Assembly (NCBI RefSeq): GCF_002082565.1
Contig: NZ_CP020562.1
Coordinates: forward strand, 3,162,001-3,226,000
Length of the DNA stretch: 64,000 bases
Reading direction: 5' to 3'
Source: Halomonas sp. GT
GTDB taxonomy: Bacteria; Pseudomonadota; Gammaproteobacteria; Pseudomonadales; Halomonadaceae
The notes beneath the pieces were generated by a model. The model saw nothing but the letters and a program-made list of their open reading frames with translations, had not been told where the DNA came from and searched no databases. Position numbers and translations under genes: made by a program. Below, one piece after another: positions 1 through 6,677 of the stretch; positions within the stretch are counted from its first letter, which is position 1; every line of letters begins with the position of its first letter.

Positions 1-980
1 AATGCTCCCGCGCTTGGGGCTGCATTAGTTTCTGACACAGAAAAAGGGACCAGAACAGAAAAAAGCGAGCCACGCCCAAGCTGTGAAGTAAGCGACACAG
101 GGTGCTCTAACATAGTGCTGATGCGATCTACGATCGCCAGCCCCAACCCAAGCCCTCGGCTGTGGCTGCTCTGGGACTGGTTGGCGCGGCGAAATTCTAG
201 AAAAATTGCCTGGCGCTGTGGCTCTGGTATACCCGGCCCAGTATCGCCCACCATAACTTCAAGACCGTTGGCACGTCGTCGACAGCCAAGCAATAAGTGA
301 CCATGTTCAGTGTAGCGCACGGCATTACTGAGAAAGTTGCGCACAACACGCGCCAGCAGCGCTAGGTCAGATTCGACCACCACACTCGACGGCACATAGT
401 GAAGCGTCAGCCCACGCACGGCGGCTACTTGCCGATACTCTTCGGCCAAGGCGTCTAGCAGTGTTCTTACCGCAAACGGTGCTTTATCCGCATGAAGCAC
501 GCCCGCATCCAGGCGGGAAATATCCACCAATGTACCTAAAAGGCCTTCGACATCTTTTAACGAACGTCCTATATGCCCCACTAAAGCTTGGGAGGCCTCG
601 GGGAGCGCATGCGTTTCTAAGGCACTGGCGAATAATCGGGCGGCGTTTAAAGGCTGAAGCAGGTCATGACTAACCGCCGCTAAAAATTTCGTTTTAGAAA
701 GGTTGGCCGCCTCCGCTTCGGCATTCGCCGCCAGCAGTCGAGCATTTACTTGGCTAAGTTCATCTAATGTGCGGTGAAGTGCATCGGTACGTTCGCGTAC
801 TTGCTCTGCTAGCAGCACCGAGCGCTCAAACGCTGCATAGGGAGCGCTATTAGGGCTTGCGCCGGACTCCACACGCTCCATTAGCGCTTGGCAAACCTTA
901 CGCAAACGGCGGTTTTCCTCGCTCAGCGTGGCATTATCTGCCGCAGTATCGCTATCCGCCGCTAGTTGGAAGAGCGCCAA
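1..980 (-). CDS. nahK: NahK-type sensor histidine kinase (3' end outside window)
   Basis: This is a cytoplasmic sensor histidine kinase whose C-terminus lies beyond base 1. The visible part opens with a coiled-coil-like Glu/Arg-rich stretch. The phospho-acceptor box follows (AAVSHDLLQPLNAARLF, His near base 685), then the N box (NFLSNAVRYT), the G1 box (GDTGPGIP) and the G2 box (RGLGLGLAIV). The HDLLQPLNAARLF form of the H box is typical of NahK/ErcS'-like kinases. The start is uncertain: a TTG at 980 with a GGGGGTGG sequence upstream would overlap the FIST gene by 29 bases. In Pseudomonas aeruginosa NahK is encoded beside the NO sensor NosP and is inhibited by it. The same neighbour here suggests the same pairing. 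A response-regulator domain may follow outside the window. Confidence 0.82.
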   Translation of the reverse strand, partial: MALFQLAADSDTAADNATLSEENRRLRKVCQALMERVESGASPNSAPYAAFERSVLLAEQVRERTDALHRTLDELSQVNARLLAANAEAEAANLSKTKFLAAVSHDLLQPLNAARLFASALETHALPEASQALVGHIGRSLKDVEGLLGTLVDISRLDAGVLHADKAPFAVRTLLDALAEEYRQVAAVRGLTLHYVPSSVVVESDLALLARVVRNFLSNAVRYTEHGHLLLGCRRRANGLEVMVGDTGPGIPEPQRQAIFLEFRRANQSQSSHSRGLGLGLAIVDRISTMLEHPVSLTSQLGRGSLFSVLVPFSVSETNAAPSAGA

Positions 981-2139
981 AAGCCACCCCCGTGAAAGTT
1001 TGATTTACGTGCATGCCATGATGATGTTCGCCATAGGTATTAAATCCCACCACTCGTGCTTGGCGAAGCAGCGCTGACGCCTGATCAAGCTGCTGCAAAG
1101 ACTCAAGCGCCATACGCCTTAAGAAACAATCACAGCCTATAATCGAAGGTGTTGCACCCAGGCGCTGTTGCACGCGCTGTAGCATCACCTCTAGATCTAA
1201 AAGTAACGGCGCAGGCCGCATCGCGGTGAGCACAATGCCTGTTTCTACCGCACAGTAAAACGTTAGGCTAGCATCTTCATTTACGCGTTGTATTGAACGA
1301 ATATAATGTTGACCACCGATATAAACTGCCAACGGGTGCTGGGCAAAAATGGATGGCGATAGCGCATCAACTGAACAACCGACTAACGCTGCATAAACAT
1401 CAGCAGCAGGCAACCCGTTGAGTTCTAGCACTCGGCGCTGCTCCCGGTCAGCTTCTGTTACCACCAATTTATGGGCAAGCGGTTCAAGGTGATGGGTGGA
1501 AAATACCTCAAACGGGAGCCGCGTGTTAAGCATTACCACCACGGCGGCGCGGGTATGAAAACGCCCATTTGCATAAACATGAGTGTGGGTAAGATGATTA
1601 TCATCACCGGCTGAGCCGCCAAAACTGGGAATACGGCCAAGAGCAGCGTCTAAGGTTGCTAATACCTGTTCTTCACGGCTGGACAAACCATCTAACAAGG
1701 TGAGTGCGAAGCTATGCTCGTTCACTGGTGCAACCGCCTGCTGTCGACAGCGCTCCAGCAAGGTGTCGACGAGCGGTTGTGCATGGCTAAGATCAAAGTG
1801 TTCAAGATCGTCTACCAGCGCGGTTTCAATCGCAAACACGCGTTTATCAAAACCTATCGCAACCACAGAGCCTCGATCATAGCCTTGCGGTGTAATCTCG
1901 CCTGCCGTCGTACAGCCACTCATCGGCACCTTATCAAACGCACCGCCAAGGGCCGTTGCTAGTTCCGCTAACGGATACTCAGCACTGCAAAAAAATAGCA
2001 CAAACCCTAAGTGTTCATGACCAAGCTGTTGAGCCAGTTCATCGGCAGCTTGGCAAGGATTTAGCTGGTTACTGGCAGCGGTCTGAATACCGCTATTCTT
2101 CGGTGCTATCGTCACGGCGCCATTTCTCCAACGCTGCAT
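952..2139 (-). CDS. nosP: FIST-domain sensory protein, probable NosP-type NO sensor
   Basis: The 395-residue protein has the FIST N-domain (roughly residues 40-235; conserved GCTTAGEI and GGSAGDD stretches) followed by a FIST C-domain (roughly 235-385; GFNTYGE near the end). FIST proteins are sensory-input modules that bind small ligands. NosP is a haem-binding FIST protein that senses nitric oxide and controls the kinase NahK. Placement directly upstream of a NahK-like kinase is the main reason for this reading. The start codon at 2139 lies 47 bases inside the upstream kinase gene; a GTG at 2115 is an alternative. No signal peptide or membrane segment is seen. Haem binding is inferred from the family, not visible as a motif. 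Confidence 0.8.
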   Translation of the reverse strand: MQRWRNGAVTIAPKNSGIQTAASNQLNPCQAADELAQQLGHEHLGFVLFFCSAEYPLAELATALGGAFDKVPMSGCTTAGEITPQGYDRGSVVAIGFDKRVFAIETALVDDLEHFDLSHAQPLVDTLLERCRQQAVAPVNEHSFALTLLDGLSSREEQVLATLDAALGRIPSFGGSAGDDNHLTHTHVYANGRFHTRAAVVVMLNTRLPFEVFSTHHLEPLAHKLVVTEADREQRRVLELNGLPAADVYAALVGCSVDALSPSIFAQHPLAVYIGGQHYIRSIQRVNEDASLTFYCAVETGIVLTAMRPAPLLLDLEVMLQRVQQRLGATPSIIGCDCFLRRMALESLQQLDQASALLRQARVVGFNTYGEHHHGMHVNQTFTGVAFGALPTSGG

Positions 2140-4345
2140 GCGTTCGCGAAGCGGTTTGTCTCAGTAGGTTCATGGACTCAGTAAAATCTTGCGGTGAAGA
2201 TGCGCTATTACTGGCGATTATTTCAAGCCGTTTAGCCTCAGCAGCCAAACGCTCTGCCCCAACACCGAGCGATTCGCCGCGCAGCTGGTGTGCTAAGCGC
2301 GCCACTTGCTTGGCTTGCTCCTCTGACAGCAATGCCGCATTCCTTAGGTAAGCAGCTAACTGTGCAGAGTAATCACTCACTTGCTGGTGATAAAGCATGA
2401 TCAGCTGATCGATACTTTCAGCCCCCAACGACATAACCAGAGACTCTAGCGTTGCACGGTTAAGCAGTGGCTGTAATTCATGCTGCACTTGATCTAAAGG
2501 CAACGATGACAAGGCATATGGGCGTGAAACCGTAAATAACTGCAGTGACAGCACATTGCTAAGGGAAAGTAGTGATAGTGGTTTGGTAATGTAATCGTTC
2601 ATTCCTGCTGCTAGACAGCGCTGACGAACATCTTCTACGCCGCCAGCCGTCATGGCCACAATCGGCACATTCGCCAGCCAACCGCCTTGAGAACGAAGCT
2701 TTTTGGTCACAGTAATGCCATCGATATCCGGTAGTTGGATATCCATAAAGATGAGGTGCACTTGCTGAGTCTGCACCATATCAAGGGCATCTTGGCCATT
2801 CTCAGCACAGACAACATCGCACCCAAGGCGCGACAGCAACCCAGTGGCGACTTTACGATTGACGGCATTATCTTCCACAAGCAGTAAGGAGGTGCCTGCA
2901 AAATCCAGCATCGGTTCAGGCGGCAACGTTGTGGTGACGGGGCTGGCTTCTACAAGGGGCAACTCAAACCAAAATGTGCTGCCTTGCCCAGGAATGCTAC
3001 GAACCCCTAATCGCCCTTGCATGGCCTCGCTTAAGCGTTTACAAATTGCCAAACCTAGTCCAGTACCACCGAATCTGCGCGCAACAGACTCGTCAGCTTG
3101 CTGAAATGGCTCAAACAACGATGCCTGTTGCTCCTCACTTAAACCACAGCCGGTATCACGAACTTCAAATGACAGCCACTTTACTGTGGAATAAATACGT
3201 ATATCGACTTCACCATAGTCAGTAAATTTAATGGCGTTAGCGATAAGGTTAAGCAAAATCTGACGCAATCGGCTGGCATCGATCATCACCCATGCTGGCA
3301 CTAAAGGGTCAATATATAAGGTTAACTTTAGGCCTTTTGCCTTAGCACGAGGCTCAAAAAGCGATATGACGCTGTCGACTAATGGTTTAAGGGCGGTCGG
3401 CGAGGTTTCAAGTGTTAGATGCCCCGCTTCGATCTTGGAAAAATCCAAAATCTCATTGATCATCGCCAGTAGCTGATTAGCACTGTCATGAATCGTACGG
3501 GCATAGTCTTCTACTTGTGCAAGACTGGAGGGTTCACGCAACAACTCACTCATACCAATCACGCCGTTAAGTGGCGTGCGAATTTCATGGCTAACCATCG
3601 CTAAAAAGTCAGACTTAGCGTGATTCGCAGCTTGCGCCTGTGTGGCAGTGACTTCAAGTTGGCGGCTCAGTTGCTCCTGCTCACGCCGAGCAGCGGCACT
3701 TTCTCGCATTTCACGCACGAGAAACACAATTACCAGTAGTACCGCAAAGCTCATTCCCACTAGTAGCGACATTAAAAGTTTATATAAAACACTAAGTAGA
3801 GCACGCTCTTCAGTAGCAGACTGCGCTAAATAACCATTAATAGCGATAACAAATCGCTCTGTAAGTCGGGTGAGCGCAAGTAGCTCTGTCTCTAGCTCAG
3901 CAATTGGCAACTGGGGTAGAGAAGCATGAGGTTCAAACATTGGGTCTAACGTGTCTAGCTGCTGCTGAATTTGATCTAACAACGCTTTTGCCATACTGAT
4001 ATTGTCTAACAGCAGGCTCACTTCGCCCTCTTGTAACAGCGTCATTCGGCTATAAAGCAGTTCGAAACGTAGATTTAGTTCATCTTGACTGGAAGGTGAA
4101 AGTGGTCCACGAGTGGATGCAAGCAGGTGGTTAAATAGCTGAATCGCGTCGCGATCAAGTTTATAGACTACCCAAGCCGTATCTTCTCTCAAACTCTGCG
4201 TCAGATTATCCTGACGCCAAGCCGCTAACGCTGCCACTACCAGAGCTGCCGCAAACAACAGGACGGTAATCATGGCAACCACTTTCAAGCGACGTGGATA
4301 ACGCAGCAAGCGAGGCGCCCGGGAAATAGACTGACTAACGGACAT
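2093..4345 (-). CDS. TorS-like hybrid sensor histidine kinase with receiver and Hpt domains
   Basis: This is a 750-residue inner-membrane phosphorelay kinase. A membrane segment lies at about 22-43, a helical periplasmic sensor at 44-185, and a second membrane segment at 190-210. A linker leads to the H box (VSHEIRTPLNG, His253), and the ATPase domain carries NLIANAIKF and GGTGLGLAI. A receiver domain (VEDNAVNR near 489; phospho-acceptor Asp535 in FMDIQLPD) and a C-terminal Hpt domain (AHQLRG, His686) complete a full internal relay. The helical sensor and domain order match the TorS family. The gene overlaps its upstream neighbour by 11 bases, so the two are co-translated. No cognate response regulator gene is visible. 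The TMAO specificity of TorS should not be assumed, because no torA or torT is nearby. Confidence 0.85.
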   Translation of the reverse strand: MSVSQSISRAPRLLRYPRRLKVVAMITVLLFAAALVVAALAAWRQDNLTQSLREDTAWVVYKLDRDAIQLFNHLLASTRGPLSPSSQDELNLRFELLYSRMTLLQEGEVSLLLDNISMAKALLDQIQQQLDTLDPMFEPHASLPQLPIAELETELLALTRLTERFVIAINGYLAQSATEERALLSVLYKLLMSLLVGMSFAVLLVIVFLVREMRESAAARREQEQLSRQLEVTATQAQAANHAKSDFLAMVSHEIRTPLNGVIGMSELLREPSSLAQVEDYARTIHDSANQLLAMINEILDFSKIEAGHLTLETSPTALKPLVDSVISLFEPRAKAKGLKLTLYIDPLVPAWVMIDASRLRQILLNLIANAIKFTDYGEVDIRIYSTVKWLSFEVRDTGCGLSEEQQASLFEPFQQADESVARRFGGTGLGLAICKRLSEAMQGRLGVRSIPGQGSTFWFELPLVEASPVTTTLPPEPMLDFAGTSLLLVEDNAVNRKVATGLLSRLGCDVVCAENGQDALDMVQTQQVHLIFMDIQLPDIDGITVTKKLRSQGGWLANVPIVAMTAGGVEDVRQRCLAAGMNDYITKPLSLLSLSNVLSLQLFTVSRPYALSSLPLDQVQHELQPLLNRATLESLVMSLGAESIDQLIMLYHQQVSDYSAQLAAYLRNAALLSEEQAKQVARLAHQLRGESLGVGAERLAAEAKRLEIIASNSASSPQDFTESMNLLRQTASRTHAALEKWRRDDSTEE

Positions 4346-4901
4346 TTATCTGCATGACTTGCCAAACAGCTCTAAAACGCATTTTTTCACTCAAAAGAGT
4401 CTCATCTTGGCTGAAAGGATAGAGCACCCACAAAGGGCCGTACTCACGAATAGGAATGCTTTGCCCGTTCCGCTCTAGTGCTAGTATCACATCGTACTCA
4501 TAAAAGTCACTGATCGGAATTTCTGCTTCGTACCCGTTTAAAGCAGAGACATAAACGCTATTTGCAGAGCTTTTTTCATCGCTATTTCTAGGGCTATTTC
4601 CAGAATGATCTTCAGAACCAGGCAGGCCAACGTACTCTAATAACGTGCGCATTAGCGGCCCGCTGTAGGTACTACTGCCCTCTGTCCACGGCGTGCCCGT
4701 TTCAAAGGAGTGCTGCGGTAAGGCTTGTAACATACCACGATCAAAGTGCATCTCCTGGGCAGCGTTGAAATGTGTTATGTCTCCGCTAATTGTGAGAATA
4801 ACAGGCCCTTCGAGCACCTCTAGGGAAGCCTCTTTCCGCTCAAGACCCGCCACGGGAATGCTGAGCATCAGCATAGTAAATCCCAGTAAAAACGCTTTCA
4901 C
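4335..4901 (-). CDS. Periplasmic molybdopterin-oxidoreductase-fold (SUOX-like) protein without the metal-ligand cysteine
   Basis: A 188-residue exported protein. The chosen GTG start at 4901 is preceded by GTGAGG, and the reading frame then gives a clean signal peptide (VKAFLLGFTMLMLSIPVAG). An upstream ATG at 4958 would add 19 residues and spoil it. The mature part resembles the small oxidoreductase molybdopterin-binding family: a Thr-x-Trp-(x)-Glu-Gly segment, SGPLMRTLLEYVG, a late NGYEAEIPISDF, and REYGPLWVLYPF. I find no cysteine anywhere in the protein, so the cysteine that binds molybdenum in sulfite oxidases is absent. Overlap with the downstream TorS-like kinase suggests a ligand-binding partner of that kinase rather than an enzyme. 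A Ser/Asn/Glu-rich insert is seen around residues 105-120. Confidence 0.7.
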   Translation of the reverse strand: MKAFLLGFTMLMLSIPVAGLERKEASLEVLEGPVILTISGDITHFNAAQEMHFDRGMLQALPQHSFETGTPWTEGSSTYSGPLMRTLLEYVGLPGSEDHSGNSPRNSDEKSSANSVYVSALNGYEAEIPISDFYEYDVILALERNGQSIPIREYGPLWVLYPFSQDETLLSEKMRFRAVWQVMQINVR

Positions 4902-4980
4902 AACGTTTACCTCACGACGCAATATCTTGAAAATAAGACCGTTTCTGCCAACGACCAAGACAGGTAGGACTCTGAATAAA

Positions 4981-5015
4981 AAAAGAGATAGCGTAAAGGT
5001 TACGCTATCTCTTTT
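4981..5015 (-). terminator. Intrinsic terminator after the DUF2189 gene
   Basis: A perfect 16-base inverted repeat (4981-4996 with 5000-5015) around an AGG loop, with A/T-rich ends on both sides. It lies 83 bases past the stop of the minus-strand DUF2189 gene and upstream of the SUOX-like gene, so it separates the two transcription units. Confidence 0.8.
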
Positions 5016-5097
5016 ACATAGTCAGGTTAAATGCTTTTTTACTCAACCGTTAGCTTAAGGCTCAACGTTTCAATGCTTTATTCAATGCCGTCTACTA

Positions 5098-5916
5098 CTA
5101 GGTCTCAAGCTTTTCAACTGGCTCAAAGCGCACCAAGTCTTCATAAGCATGCCATGTTGCGTGACCCAACACTGGCAAAATGAGTGCAAGGCCAATATAA
5201 AACGTAAGCACACCGATCAAAACACAGCCGGTCAAAATAGCAGCCCACAACAGCATAGGACGGAAGTTTTTAGCAACACAACGTACGCTAGCTTCAATAC
5301 CTTCCATGAAAGTAAGATCCTGATCCATTAGCGTTGGGATAGCCACTGAGCTAATTGCAAACGCGCCGAAAGCAAGAATACCGCCTGCCACTGAGCCTAC
5401 CGCAATCATACCTAAGCCTTCAGGCGTAGTGAGCAGCGATGTATAAAGGGTGGCAGGGTTAGGTACTTCAAATCCAAAGAACAACGCAAACAGCAGAGTT
5501 GCAAGACGAATCCAGGCGAGGAAGAAAATCATCATCATCACGCCCATCATTGCTAACTGACCTGCGTGAGGGCGCCAGCTACCGAAAGCATCTCCAAGGT
5601 TAGGAACTCTTCCCCGCTCAAGTGCCAGACTAATACCATAGGAGCCTACCGCCACCAGTGGTCCAACAAACATAAATCCAGCGATCATAGGCAATAACCA
5701 GTACCAGTAACCGAGTGTTATTGCACCCGCTGTAATGGCTATGCTTAGTCCTACCCAAAACATACCGTAGGTCAAACTGATAGCTGTTGCACGACGAAAA
5801 TCCTCAAACCCCGCGGCAAGCCATGCACGCGGCCGATCCATACCAACCTTATTAATAGTAATTTTTACGTTAGACATATCTGCTCGGTCGTGCGTTTTTG
5901 TTGTAGCTGCATTCAT
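5098..5916 (-). CDS. DUF2189 family inner-membrane protein
   Basis: A 272-residue membrane protein with about six hydrophobic segments (roughly 45-68, 70-95, 118-142, 158-185, 215-240 and 240-262). It begins with a polar leader, and GFEDFRRATAISLTYGMFW is characteristic of DUF2189. The start at 5916 has AAGGAG seven bases upstream. Some DUF2189 genes occur near cytochrome oxidase genes, but the biochemical role is unknown and nothing in the sequence indicates a substrate. It appears to be a single-gene unit: a strong hairpin follows it and more than 300 bases without a gene precede it. Confidence 0.75.
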   Translation of the reverse strand: MNAATTKTHDRADMSNVKITINKVGMDRPRAWLAAGFEDFRRATAISLTYGMFWVGLSIAITAGAITLGYWYWLLPMIAGFMFVGPLVAVGSYGISLALERGRVPNLGDAFGSWRPHAGQLAMMGVMMMIFFLAWIRLATLLFALFFGFEVPNPATLYTSLLTTPEGLGMIAVGSVAGGILAFGAFAISSVAIPTLMDQDLTFMEGIEASVRCVAKNFRPMLLWAAILTGCVLIGVLTFYIGLALILPVLGHATWHAYEDLVRFEPVEKLET

Positions 5917-6182
5917 GGCATGACTCCTTAGATTTACCCCACAGCAGCGGTGGCCCTTTTAAACCCAGTTTCGGTTGAAGTAAAACCTCTTCCCAGAAAA
6001 AAGGTTGCCACATGCATGAGTTCGTTAACCATGAGTTAATGGCTTAACGTATCTTTAATGTAGCTGAGCAATGACGAGGTGGGGTTGTATAGAGACATCG
6101 CGTACAAAAAATCCTGCTTTCATGCTATTAACGCCAATTTATTCGATGCGTTAGCCTGCGTTAATATAACCCCACAAGCAAA
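5917..6182. other. Non-coding spacer upstream of the DUF2189 gene
   Basis: No convincing gene on either strand. The stretch must hold the promoter of the minus-strand DUF2189 gene. I see no clear operator in it; only the terminator at 6183-6208 stands out at its far end. Confidence 0.5.
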
Positions 6183-6208
6183 AACTCCAGGCCAAATGGC
6201 CTGGAGTT
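6183..6208 (-). terminator. Intrinsic terminator of the TAXI-TRAP/usp operon
   Basis: An 11-base perfect stem (6183-6193 with 6198-6208) and a 4-base loop. On the minus strand it is followed by a run of T. It sits 29 bases beyond the universal stress protein stop codon and ends that operon. Confidence 0.85.
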
Positions 6209-6237
6209 CGTTTAACAAACAATACGGTACTAAAGCG

Positions 6238-6666
6238 TCAACGCACGATCATTACCGATACCTTGGAATGATGAACCACATGTTCAGCGTTAGGGCCCAA
6301 AACGTAATCTACAAATTTACGCTTGGTGTGTGATGCCATAACGATCAGATCCACATCCAGTTTCTTACCAGCCTTGATAATTCCCTCCCATGGGGATCCA
6401 TCCACAGTGACACTTTGCACCTGAATGTCCTCAGGCACTTTCTCCTTAATGAAGTCATGGAGTGCATCGGTGATCGCTGCATGCGCCTTTTTAGCGAAGT
6501 CCTTGGGAAAATAGGAACCCACCATAGGCATACGGTAATCCGGCAGTACCGTAACCACATGTAGCGAAGCACCAAAAGTACGACATAACGTCAGGGCTGT
6601 AGGCAACGCCTTTGACCAAGAAGCTTCCTCATTCAAGTCCACCGGCAACATGATCTTGCTATACAT
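6238..6666 (-). CDS. Universal stress protein (UspA/TeaD type) linked to a TRAP transporter
   Basis: A 142-residue single-domain Usp. The ATG at 6666 is preferred because AAGGAG lies seven bases before it; the first in-frame ATG (6681) would itself contain that ribosome-binding site. The fold signature runs from KIMLPVDLNEEAS at the N-terminus to the C-terminal nucleotide loop. That loop is altered: the usual G-S-H is A-S-H, and the G-(S/T) step reads LGPNAEHV. ATP binding may therefore be weakened. The gene directly follows the fused TRAP permease. In Halomonas elongata TeaD, a Usp encoded with the ectoine TRAP transporter TeaABC, regulates transport. A similar regulatory role is inferred here, though this transporter is of the TAXI type. 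Confidence 0.88.
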   Translation of the reverse strand: MYSKIMLPVDLNEEASWSKALPTALTLCRTFGASLHVVTVLPDYRMPMVGSYFPKDFAKKAHAAITDALHDFIKEKVPEDIQVQSVTVDGSPWEGIIKAGKKLDVDLIVMASHTKRKFVDYVLGPNAEHVVHHSKVSVMIVR

Positions 6667-6677
6667 GGCATTCTCCT

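Noticed and set aside
6079..6333. Plus-strand frame between DUF2189 and the universal stress protein
   Set aside because: It reads through the terminator at 6183-6208 and antisense into the usp gene, with no family resemblance.
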